Source of the DNA: Apostichopus japonicus
Taxonomy: Eukaryota > Echinodermata > Holothuroidea > Aspidochirotida > Stichopodidae
Reading direction: 5' to 3'
NCBI RefSeq assembly: GCF_037975245.1
Contig: NC_092563.1
Coordinates: 11,065,001 to 11,129,000 of the forward strand
DNA length: 64,000 nucleotides
Positions within the stretch are counted from its first letter, which is position 1, and each line of letters starts with the position of its first letter. This document shows positions 25,175-36,200 of the stretch, piece after piece. The translations under genes were made by a program, and so were the position numbers. Below the pieces are notes generated by a model. It saw only the letters and a list, made by a program, of their open reading frames with translations, searched no databases and was not told where the DNA came from.

Positions 25175-25244
25175 CCTCGAACACTGTTATCACTTCTTCG
25201 TGGAAACCTTTATTTGTAAGAAAAGTTCTTAAAGACTCAGCCAT
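25175..25244 (-). CDS. First coding exon, SAM-domain-like N-terminus
   Basis: ATG at 25244-25242 opens a 70-bp exon encoding MAESLRTFLTNKGF, then HEEVITVFE, ending with one extra G before GTATGTATGT, a good donor (phase 1). The pattern MAExLxxFLxxxGFxxxVIxxFE is that of the first helices of short SAM domains at the start of many uncharacterised invertebrate and fish proteins. The expected next exon (a segment like N.I.G..LL.L...DL..LGI) was not found to the left. Either it is lost or it lies in sequence I could not resolve. It may pair with the remnant at 23.3 kb. It is too short for ordinary ORF scans. Confidence 0.5.
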
Positions 25245-25540
25245 TGCTAATTTATAACCTTTACTCTAGCTTAGACATACGGTCGTCTGTCTCGTTCATG
25301 CCTAGCTGTGTGTACGGCGTGCGTACGTACAGTACAGCGAGTACCTGGCTAAGCGAAGAATATAGTAGTATATATGTACACAAGTTGTAGCGCTCGTTGT
25401 CACACTTATTTTTGTGCGGCGTATTTGCAAGTTTTCGGATGACGTAGGCGCATTTCTGTTCTCTGATTGGATACATTTTTCAGTGGAATACAGAGACTGA
25501 AAATGGTAAGATGACATGCCACATGTGATTAGCTGATTGG
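25245..25540 (-). promoter_or_regulatory. Possible promoter of the SAM-like gene, two CCAAT boxes
   Basis: On the minus strand, CCAAT occurs at 25470-25466 and 25540-25536, about 220 and 290 bases upstream of the ATG, and TATATAC lies at about 25375-25369. The segment is also richer in CpG (CGTACGTAC, GGCGTGCGTACG) than its surroundings. These are short motifs and the transcription start is unknown. Confidence 0.35.
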
Positions 25541-25682
25541 TTAATAAAGTCAGTCCAAAACAGCGACTGAACGGTGTAACTGATAATACAGTCTAAGTAG
25601 AGTGTTTCTCAGTCTAAACTCAGTGTATAACACTGAAAAAAATTTCAGTCTCGAAGAAGACTGAATTCTTCAGTCTAGCATT
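25491..25682. repeat. Right subterminal AGACTGA/TCAGTCT cluster of the island
   Basis: Contains GAGACTGAAAATGG, CAGCGACTGAACGG, ACAGTCTAAGTAG, CTCAGTCTAAACTCAG, TTTCAGTCTCGAAGAAG, ACTGAATTCTTCAGTCTAG and related words in 190 bp. The last forms a hairpin (GACTGAATTCTTCAGTC) that mirrors GACTGAAATTTCAGTC at the left end. This shared, inverted design at both ends is the main support for the island being one element. Confidence 0.75.
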
Positions 25683-25687
25683 TTAAG

Positions 25688-27503
25688 AGAGTACCGCACA
25701 TTCGATTGTTCGGTATCGCACCATCGATTAAACGGTACCGCACATTCGATTGTTCGGTACCGCACATTCGATTGATCGGTACCGCACATTCGATTGATCG
25801 AAATCGCATATTCGGTTGATCGGTATCGCTTATTCCATTTATCGGTATCGCACATTCGATTGATCGGTACCGAACATTCCATTTAACGGTACCGCACATT
25901 CCATTTATCGGTACCGCACATTCGATTGTTCGGTACCGCATATTCGATTGATCGGTACCGCACATTCGATTGTTCGGTACCGCACATTCGATTGATCGAT
26001 ACTCAACATTTTATTTATCGGTACCGAACATTTTATTTATCGGTATCGCACATTCCATTTATCGGAACCGCACATTCAAGTGATCGAAACCGCACATTCG
26101 ATTGATCGGTACCGCACATTAGATTGATCGGGACCGCACATTCGATCGATCGATACCGCATATTCATTTTATCCGTACCGCACAATCGATTGTTCGGTAC
26201 TGCACATTCATTTTATCGGTACCGCACATTCCATTATTCGGTACGCACATTCTATATATCGGTACCGTATTGTTACCGCACATTCTATTTATCGGTGCCG
26301 CACATTCGATTAATACGTACCGAACATTCGATTTTTCGGTATTGCATATTCCATTTATCGGTACCGCACATTCCATTAATCGGTATCGCACATTCGATTG
26401 ATCGGTACCGCACATTCGATTGATCGGTATCGAACATTTGATTGATCGGTACCGCACATTCGATCGATTGGAACCGCACATTCATTTTATCGGTTCAGCA
26501 CATTTGATTGTTCGGTACGGGACATTCCATTGATCGGTACCACACATTCGGTTGTTCGATATCGCACATTCGATTGATCGGTACCGCACCTTCGATTGAT
26601 CGGTACCGAACATTCTATTTATAGGTACCGCACATTCGATTTATCGGTGCCGCACATTCTATTTATCGGTACAGAACATTCGATTGAATGGTACCGCACA
26701 TTCGATTGATCGATACCGCACATCCATTTTATCGGTACTGCACATGCGAATGTTCGATACGGCACATTCTATTTTTTTGGTGCCGCACATTCGATTGATC
26801 GGTACCGCACATCCGGTCGATCTGTACCGCACATTCGATTGATCGGTACCGCACAATCGATCAATCGGTACCGCAATTTCAATTTATCGGTACCGCACAT
26901 TCGATTGTTCGGTATCGCACATTCTATTCATCGGTACCGCACATTCGATTGTTCGGTTCGTCACATTCGATTGTTCGGAACCGCACATTTGATTGATCGG
27001 TAACGCACATTCGTTTATCGGTACCGAACATTCTATTTATCGGTACTGCACATTTGATTGTTCCGTACTTCACATTCGATTGATCGATACCGCACTTTCG
27101 ATAGTTCGGTACCGCACATACGATTGATCGGCACTGCACATTCGATTGATCGGTACTGCACATTCGATTGTTGGGTACCACACTTTCGATTGATGGGTAA
27201 CGCACATTCGATTTTTCGGTACGTCACATTCGATTTTTCGGTACCGCACATTCGATTGATCGATACCGCACATCCGATTTATCGGTATCGCACATTAGAT
27301 TAAAAGGTACCGAACATTCGATTTATCGGTACCGCACATTGGATTGATCAGTAACGCACATTCGACTGTTCGGTATCTCACATTCCATTATCGGTATTGC
27401 GCATTCGATTGTTCGGTACGGCACATTCGATTGTTCGCTGCCGCACATTCGATTGATCGATACCGCACATCCGATTTATCGGTATCGCACATTCGATTGA
27501 TCG
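25688..27503. repeat. 22-bp satellite array, right block
   Basis: The same 22-bp unit in the same orientation as the left block, starting directly after the island's TTAA with GAGAGTACCGCACATTCG. The unit variants are the same set (GATTGTTC, CATTTATC, CATCCATTTTATC, CGGTGCCGCAC). It ends at the junction with the 147-bp satellite. Confidence 0.96.
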
Positions 27504-27510
27504 GTCGAAA
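27501..27510. other. Direct junction between the 22-bp and 147-bp satellites
   Basis: ATTCGATTGATCGG of the 22-bp array runs straight into GGTCGAAATGG of the 147-bp array with no spacer. Both repeats contain close matches to the junction: some 22-bp units read GATCGAAACCGC, and every 147-bp monomer reads GGTCGAAATGG. So GGTCGAAA is shared microhomology. The join looks like a recombination or end-joining product rather than a transposon insertion. Confidence 0.8.
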
Positions 27511-30099
27511 TGGGGATTGACCTTTTTAAACGCGATATCTCATTGAGTCAAGGTCGCAACAACTCCATAGTTGGTGTGCAGGGGGGACCTACGACTTACC
27601 GGTAGCCCATTGTTTTTGGTAGAGGTCAAAGGTCATCTGTGGTCAGCAGGGTCGAAATGATGAGAGACCATTGTAAACGCGATATCTCAAGGAGGCAAGG
27701 TCGCAACAACTCCATAGTTGGTGTGCCGTGGGGACCTACTACTTACGTGTAGCCCATTGTTTTTGGTAGAGGTCAAAGGTCATCTGTGGTCAGCAGGGTC
27801 GAAATGGTGAGTGACATTTGTAAACGTGATATCTCAAGGAGGCGAGCTCGGAACAACTCCATAGTTGGTGTGCAGGGGGGCCTTACGACTTACATGTAGC
27901 CCATTGCTTTTGGTAGAGGTCAATGGTCATCTGGGGTCACCATGGTCGAAATCGGGAGTGACCTTCTTAAGCGCGATAACTCATGGAAGCAAGGTCGCAA
28001 CAACACCATAGTTGGTGTGCAGGGGGGACCTACCACTTACCTTTAGCCCATTGTTTTTCGTAGAGGTCAAAGGTCATCTGTGGTCAGCAGGGTCGAAATG
28101 GTGAGAGACCTTTGTAAACGCGATATCTCAAGGAGGCAAGGTCGCAACAACTCCATAGTTGGTGTGCCGGGGGGACCTACGACTTACCGGTAGCCCATTG
28201 TTTTTGGTAGAGGTCAAAGGTCATCTGTTGTCAGCAGGGTCGAAATGGTGAGTGACCTTTGTAAACGCGATATCTCATGGAGGCAAGGTCGCAACAACTC
28301 CATAGTTGGTGTGCAGGGGGGACTTTCGACTTACCTGTAGCCCATTGTTTTTGGTAGAGGTCAAAGGTCATCTGTGGTCAGCAGGGTCGAAATGGTGAGT
28401 GACATTTGTAAACGCGATATCTCATGGAGGCAAGGTCGCAACAACACCATATTTGGTGTGCAGGGGGGACCTACGACTTACCGGTAGCCCATTGTTTTTG
28501 GTAGAGGTCAAAGGTCATCTGGGGTCACCATGGTCGAAATGGTGAGAGACCTTTGTAAACGCGATATCTCAAGGAGGCAAGGTCGCAACAACTCCTTAGT
28601 TGGTGTGCAGGGGGAACTTTCGACTTACCTGTAGCCCATTGTTTTTGGTAGAGGTCAAAAGTCATCTGTGGTCAGCAGGGTCGAAATGGTGAGTGACATT
28701 TGTAAACGCGATATCTCATGGATGCAAGGTCGCAACAATTCCATATTTGGTGTGCAGATGGGACCTACGACTTACCTGTAGCCCATTTTTTTTGATAGAG
28801 GTCAAAGGTCATCTGTGGTCAGCAGGGTCGAAATGGTGAGTGACATTTGAAAACGCGATATCTCAAGGAGGCGAGCTCGGAACAACTCCATAGTTGGTGT
28901 GCAGATGGGTCCTACGACTTACCTGTAGGCCATTGTTTTAGGTAGAGGTCAAAAGTCATCTGTGGTCAGCAGGGTCGAAATGGTGAGTGACATTTGTAAA
29001 CGTGATATCTCAAGGAGGCGAGCTTGGAACAACTCCATTGTTGGTGTACAGGGGGAACCTACGACTTAACTGTAGCCCATTGTTTTTGGTAGAGGTCAAA
29101 GGTCATCTGGGGTCACCATGGTCGAAATGGTGAGTGACATTTGTAAACGCGATAGCTCAAGGAGGCGAGCTCGAAGCAACTCCATAGTTGGTGTGCAAGT
29201 GGGTCCTACGACTTACCTGTAGCCCATTGTTTTTGGTAGAGGTCAAAGGTCATCTGGGGTCACCATGGTCGAAAAGGTGAGTGACCTTTTAAAACGCGAT
29301 ATCTCAAGGAGGCAAGGTCGCAACAACTCCATAGTTGGTGTGCAGGGTGGACTTTCGACTTACCTGTAGCCCAATGTTTTTGGTAGAGGTCAAAGGTCAT
29401 CTGTGGTCAGCAGGGTCGAAATGGTGAGAGACCTTTGTAAACGCGATATCTCAAGGAGGCAAGGTCGCAACAACTCCATAGTTGGAGTGCAGGGGGGACT
29501 TTCGACTTACCTCTAGCCCATTGTTTTTGGTAGAGGTCAAAGGTCATCTGTGGTCAGCAGGGTCGAAATGGTGAGTGACATTTGTAAACGCGATATCTCA
29601 TGGAGGCATGGTCGCAACAACTCCATATTTGGTGTGCAGAGGGGACCTGCGACATTCCTGTAGCCCATTGTTTTTGGTAGAGGTCAAAGGTCATCTGTGG
29701 TCAGCAGGGTCGAAATGGTGAGTGACATTTGTAAACGTGATATCTCAAGGAGGCGAGCTCGGAACAACTCCATAGTTGGTGTGCAGGGGGGACCTACGAC
29801 TTACCTGTAGCCCATTGTTTTTGGTAAAGGTCAAGGTCATCTGGGGTCACCATGGTCGAAATGGTGAGTGACCTTTTAAAACGCGATATCTCAAGGAGGC
29901 GAGGTCGTAACAACTCCATAGTTGGTGTGCAGGGGGGACTTTCGACTTACCTGTAGCCCATTGTTTTTGGTAGAGGTCAAAGGTCATCTGTGGTCAGCAG
30001 GGTCGAAATGGTGAGAGGCCTTTGTAAACGCGATATCTCATGGAGGCAAGGTCGCAACAACTCCATAGTTGGAGTACAGGGGGGACTTTCGACTTACCT

Positions 30100-33000
30100 G
30101 TAGCCCATTGTTTTTGGTAGAGGTCAAAGGTCATCTGTGGTCAGCAGGGTCGAAATGGTGAGTGACATTTGTAAACGCGATATCTCATGGAGGCAAGGTC
30201 GCAACAACTCCATAGTTGGTGTGCAGGGTGGACTTTCGACTTACCTGTAGCCCAATGTTTTTGGTAGAGGTCAAAGGTCATCTGTGGTCAGCAGGGTCGA
30301 AATGGTGAGAGACCTTTGTAAACGCGATATCTCAAGGAGGCAAGGTCGCAACAACTCCATAGTTGGAGTGCAGGGGGGACTTTCGACTTACCTCTAGCCC
30401 ATTGTTTTTGGTAGAGGTCAAAGGTCATCTGTGGTCAGCAGGGTCGAAATGGTGAGTGACATTTGTAAACGCGATATCTCATGGAGGCATGGTCGCAACA
30501 ACTCCATATTTGGTGTGCAGAGGGGACCTGCGACATTCCTGTAGCCCATTGTTTTTGGTAGAGGTCAAAGGTCATCTGTGGTCAGCAGGGTCGAAATGGT
30601 GAGTGACATTTGTAAACGGGATATCTCAAGGAGGCGAACTCGGAACAACTCCATAGTTGATGTGCAGGGGGGGGACCTACGACTTAGCTGTAGCCCATTG
30701 TTTTTGGTAGAGGTCAAAGGTCATCTGTGGTCAGCAGGGTCGAAATGGTGAGTGACATTTGTAAACGCGATATCTCATGGAGGCAAGGTCGCAACAACTC
30801 CATATTTGGTGTGCAGGGGGGACATACGACTTACCTGTAGCCCATTGTTTTTGGTAGAGGTCAAAGGTCATCTGTGGTCAGCAGGGTCGAAATGGTGAGT
30901 GACATTTGTAAACGCGATATCTCAAGGAGACGAGCTCGGAAAAACGCCATAGTTGGTGTGCATCGGGAACTACGACTTAACTGTAGCCCATTGTTTTTGG
31001 TAGAGGTCAAATGTCATCTGTGGTCACGATGGTCGAAATTGGGAGTGACCTTTTTAAACGCGATATCTCATGGAGGCAAGGTCGCAACAACTCCATAGTT
31101 GGAGTGCAGGGGGGACTTTCGACTTACCTATAGCCCATTGTTTTTGGTAGAGGTCAAAGGTCATCTGTGGTCAGCAGGGTCGAAATGGTGAGTGACATTT
31201 GTAAACTCGATATCTCAAGGAGGCGAGCTCGGAACAACTCCATAGTTGGTGTGCAGGGGGGTCCTACGACTTACCGGTAGCCCATTGTTTTTGGTAAAGG
31301 TCAAGGTCATCTGGGGTCACCATGGTCGAAATGGTGAGTGACCTTTTAAAACGCGATATCTCAAGGAGGCGAGGTCGTAACAACTCCATAGTTGGTGTGC
31401 AGGGGGGACTTTCGACTTACCTGTAGCCCATTGTTTTTGGTAGAGGTCAAAGGTCATCTGTGGTCAGCAGGGTTGAAATGGTGAGAGACCTTTGTAAACG
31501 CGATATCTCAAGGAGGCAAGGTCGCAACAACTCCATAGTTGGAGTGCAGGGGGGACTTTCGACTTACCTGTAGCCCATTGTTTTTGGTAGAGGTCAAAGG
31601 TCATCTGTGGTCAGCAGGGTCGAAATGGTGAGAGGCCTTTGTAAACGCGATATCTCAAGGAGGCAAGGTCGCAACAACTCCATAGTTGGAGTACAGGGGG
31701 GACTTTCGACTTACCTGTAGCCCATTGTTTTTGGTAGAGGTCAAAGGTCATCTGTGGTCAGCAGGGTCGAAATGGTGAGTGACATTTGTAAACGCGATAT
31801 CTCATGGAGGCAAGGTCGCAACTCCATAGTTGGTGTGCAGGGTGGACTTTCGACTTACCTGTAGCCCAATGTTTTTGGTAGAGGTCAAAGGTCATCTGTG
31901 GTCAGCAGGGTCGAAATGGTGAGAGACCTTTGTAAACGCGATATCTCAAGGAGGCAAGGTCGCAACAACTCCATAGTTGGAGTGCAGGGGGGACTTTCGA
32001 CTTACCTTTAGCCCATTGTTTTTGGTAGAGGTCAAAGGTCATCTGTGGTCAGCAGGGTCGAAATGGTGAGTGACATTTGTAAACGCGATATCTCATGGAG
32101 GCATGGTCGCAACAACTCCATATTTGGTGTGCAGAGGGGACCTGCGACATTCCTATAGCCCATTGTTTTTGGTAGAGGTCAAAGGTCATCTGTGGTCAGC
32201 AGGGTCGAAATGGTGAGTGACATTTGTAAACGGGATATCTCAAGGAGGCGAACTCGGAACAACTCCATAGTTGATGTGCAGGGGGGGACCTACGACTTAA
32301 CTGTAGCCCATTGTTTTTGGTAGAGGTCAAAGGTCATCTGTGGTCAGCAGGGTCGAAATGGTGAGTGACATTTGTAAACGCGATATCTCATGGAGGCAAG
32401 GTCGCAACAACTCCATATTTGGTGTGCAGGGGGGACATACGACTTACCTGTAGCCCATTGTTTTTGGTAGAGGTCAAAGGTCATCTGTGGTCAGCAGGGT
32501 CGAAATGGTGAGTGACATTTGTAAACGCGATATCTCAAGGAGACGAGCTCGGAAAAACTCCATAGTTGGTGTGCATCGGGACCTACGACTTAACTGTAGC
32601 CCATTGTTTTTGGTAGAGGTCAAATGTCATCTGTGGTCACGATGGTCGAAATTGGGAGTGACCTTTTTAAACGCGATATCTCATGGAGGCAAGGTCGCAA
32701 CAACTCCATAGTTGGAGTGCAGGGGGGACTTTCGACTTACCTATAGCCCATTGTTTTTGGTAGAGGTCAAAGGTCATCTGTGGTCAGCAGGGTCGAAATG
32801 GTGAGTGACATTTGTAAACTCGATATCTCAAGGAGGCGAGCTCGGAACAACTCCATAGTTGGTGTGCAGGGGGGTCCTACGACTTACCGGTAGCCCATTG
32901 TTTTTGGTAAAGGTCAAGGTCATCTGGGGTCACCATGGTCGAAATGGTGAGTGACCTTTTAAAACGCGATATCTCAAGGAGGCGAGGTCGTAACAACTCC

Positions 33001-33200
33001 ATAGTTGGTGTGCAGGGGGGACTTTCGACTTACCTGTAGCCCATTGTTTTTGGTAGAGGTCAAAGGTCATCTGTGGTCAGCAGGGTCGAAATGGTGAGAG
33101 ACCTTTGTAAACGCGATATCTCAAGGAGGCAAGGTCGCAACAACTCCATAGTTGGAGTGCAGGGGGGACTTTCGACTTACCTGTAGCCCATTGTTTTTGG
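30100..33200. repeat. 11-monomer block (1613 bp) duplicated in tandem
   Basis: Rare variants recur at an offset of 1613-1614 bp: CGGAAAAAC(G/T)CCATAG with GTGCATCGGGA at about 30940 and 32550, GCAGGGTGGAC with CCCAATG at 30223 and 31837, and GGGGTCCTACGACTTACCGG at about 31258 and 32871. The second copy lacks three bases near 31820 and carries a few substitutions. Confidence 0.85.
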
Positions 33201-36200
33201 TAGAGGTCAAAGGTCATCTGTGGTCAGCAGGGTCGAAATGGTGAGAGACCTTTGTAAACGCGATATCTCAAGGAGGCGAGGTCGCAACAACTCCATAGTT
33301 GGAGTGCAGGGGGGACTTTCGACTTACCTGTAGCCCATTGTTTTTGGTAGAGGTCAAAGGTCATCTGTGGTCAGCAGGGTCGAAATTGTGAGTGACATTT
33401 GTAAACGTGATATCTCAAGGAGGCGAGCTCGGAACAACTCCATAGTTGGTGTGCAGGGGGGACCTACGACTTACCTGTAGCCCATTGTTTTTGGTAAAGG
33501 TCAAGGTCATCTGTTGTCAGCAGGGTCGAAATGGTGATTGACCTTTTAAAACGCGATATCTCAAGGAGGCGAGGTCGTAACAACTCCATAGTTGGTGTGC
33601 AGGGGGGACTTTCGACTTACCTGTAGCCCATTGTTTTTGGTAGAGGTCAAAGGTCATCTGTGGTCAGCAGGGTCGAAATGGTGAGTGACATTTGTAAACG
33701 CGATATCTCATGGAGGCAAGGTCGCAACAACTCCATATTTGGTGTGCAGAGGGGACCTACGACTTACCGGTAGCCCATTGTTTTTGGTAGAGGTCAAAGG
33801 TCATCTGTAGTCAGCAGGGTCGAAATGGTGAGTGACATTTGTAAACGTGATATCTCAAGGAGGCGAGCTCGGAACAACTCCATAGTTGGTGTGCAGGGGG
33901 GACCTACGACTTACCTATAGCCCATTGTTTTTGGTAGAGGTCAAAGGTCATCTGTGGTCAGCAGGGTCGAAATGGTGAGTGACATTTGTAAACTCGATAT
34001 CTCAAGGAGGCGAGCTCGGAACAACTCCATAGTTGGTGTGCAGGGGGGTCCTACGACTTACCTGTAGCCCATTGTTTTTGGTAAATGTCAAGGTCATCTG
34101 GGGTCACCATGGTCGAAATGGTGAGTGACCTTTTAAAACGCGATATCTCAAGGAGGCGAGGTCGTAACAACTCCATAGTTGGTGTGCAGGGGGGACTTTC
34201 GACTTACCTGTAGCCCATTGTTTTTGGTAGAGGTCAAAGGTCATCTGTGGTCAGCAGGGTCGAAATGGTGAGAGACCTTTGTAAACGCGATATCTCAAGG
34301 AGGCAAGGTCGCAACAACTCCATAGTTGGAGTGCAGGGGGGACTTTCGACTTACCTGTAGCCCATTGTTTTTGGTAGAGGTCAAAGGTCATCTGTGGTCA
34401 GCAGGGTCGAAATGGTGAGAGACCTTTGTAAACGCGATATCTCAAGGAGGCGAGGTCGCAACAACTCCATAGTTGGAGTGCAGGGGGGACTTTCGACTTA
34501 CCTGTAGCCCATTGTTTTTGGTAGAGGTCAAAGGTCATCTGTGGTCAGCAGGGTCGAAATTGTGAGTGACATTTGTAAACGTGATATCTCAAGGAGGCGA
34601 GCTCGGAACAACTCCATAGTTGGTGTGCAGGGGGGACCTACGACTTACCTGTAGCCCATTGTTTTTGGTAAAGGTCAAGGTCATCTGGGGTCACCATGGT
34701 CGAAATGGTGATTGACCTTTTAAAACGCGATATCTCAAGGAGGCGAGGTCGTAACAACTCCATAGTTGGTGTGCAGGGGGGACTTTCGACTTACCTGTAG
34801 CCCATTGTTTTTGGTAGAGGTCAAAGGTCATCTGTGGTCAGCAGGGTCGAAATGGTGAGTGACATTTGTAAACGCGATATCTCATGGAGGCAAGGTCGCA
34901 ACAACTCCATATTTGGTGTGCAGAGGGGACCTACGACTTACCGGTAGCCCATTGTTTTTGGTAGAGGTCAAAGGTCATCTGTGGTCAGCAGGGTCGAAAT
35001 GGTGAGTGACATTTGTAAACGTGATATCTCAAGGAGGCGAGCTCGGAACAACTCCATAGTTGGTGTGCAGGGGGGACCTACGACTTACCTGTAGCCCATT
35101 GTTTTTGGTAGAGGTCAAAGGTCATCTGTGGTCAGCAGGGTCGAAATGGTGAGAGGCCTTTGTAAACGCGATATCTCAAGGAGGCAAGGTCGCAACAACT
35201 CCATAGTTGGAGTGCAGGGGGGACTTTTGACTTACCTATAGCCCATTGTTTTTGGTAGAGGTCAAAGGTCATCTGTGGTCAGCAGGGTCGAAATGGTGAG
35301 TGACATTTGTAAACTCGATATCTCAAGGAGGCGAGCTCGGAACAACTCCATAGTTGGTGTGCAGGGGGGACCTACCACTTACCTGTAGCCCATTGTTTTT
35401 GGTAAAGGTCAAGGTCATCTGGGGTCACCATGGTCGAAATGGTGAGTGACCTTTTAAAACGCGATATCTCAAGGAGGCGAGGTCGTAACAACTCCATAGT
35501 TGGTGTGCAGAGGGGACTTTCGACTTACCTGTAGCCCATTGTTTTTGGTAGAGGTCAAAGGTCATCTGTGGTCAGCAGGGTCGAAATGGTGAGAGACCTT
35601 TGTAAACGCGATATCTCAAGGAGGCGAGGTCGCAACAACTCCATAGTTGGAGTGCAGGGGGGACTTTCGACTTACCTGTAGCCCATTGTTTTTGGTAGAG
35701 GTCAAAGGTCATCTGTGGTCAGCAGGGTCGAAATGGTGAGTGACATTTGTAAACGTGATATCTCAAGGAGGCGAGCTCGGAACAACTCCATAGTTGGTGT
35801 GCAGGGGGGACCTACGACTTACCTGTAGCCCATTGTTTTTGGTAAAGGTCAAGGTCATCTGGGGTCAGCAGGGTCGAAATGGTGATTGACATTTTAAAAC
35901 GCGATATCTCAAGGAGGCGAGGTCGTAACAACTCCATAGTTGGTGTGCAGGGGGGACTTTCGACTTACCTGTAGCCCATTGTTTTTGGTAGAGGTCAAAG
36001 GTCATCTGTGGTCAGCAGGGTCGAAATGGTGAGTGACATTTGTAAACGCGATATCTCAAGGAGGCAAGGTCGCAACAACTCCATAGTTGGAGTGCAGGGG
36101 GGACTTTTGACTTACCTATAGCCCATTGTTTTTGGTAGAGGTCAAAGGTCATCTGTGGTCAGCAGGGTCGAAATGGTGAGTGACATTTGTAAACTCGATA

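Larger units (their letters stand above)
12796..25686. mobile_element. 12.9-kb TTAA-bounded island inserted in the 22-bp satellite (putative large DNA transposon)
   Basis: Seen: the satellite stops at about 12794 and resumes at 25688 in the same orientation. The left boundary reads GCTTAAAATGAGAGACTGAA. The right boundary, read on the opposite strand, is CTTAAAATGCTAGACTGAAG. The ends are therefore inverted repeats (AATG, two variable bases, AGACTGAA) flanked by TTAA at 12796-12799 and 25683-25686. Both ends carry dense AGACTGA/TCAGTCT clusters, like subterminal transposase-binding repeats. If the island and one TTAA are removed, the flanks join as CTCATCGCTTAAGAGAGTACC, close to a unit variant at about 10119 (CTCATCGATCGAACGGTACC) and nearly in repeat phase. 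Known: a TTAA target duplication is typical of piggyBac and Kolobok elements. Inferred: one insertion event. No transposase was recognised, so it may be non-autonomous, decayed, or of another class. It carries the genes described below. Confidence 0.6.

Noticed and set aside
12796-25686. Polinton/Maverick element
   Set aside because: The size would fit, but there are no long terminal inverted repeats and no recognisable polymerase, integrase or capsid-type frames.
30874-31098. Short open frames in the 147-bp array (here and at 32487, 37903, 38779, 46122, 61938 and 62670)
   Set aside because: Each spans about one and a half monomers, recurs only because the monomer recurs, and is closed by stops in most other copies.
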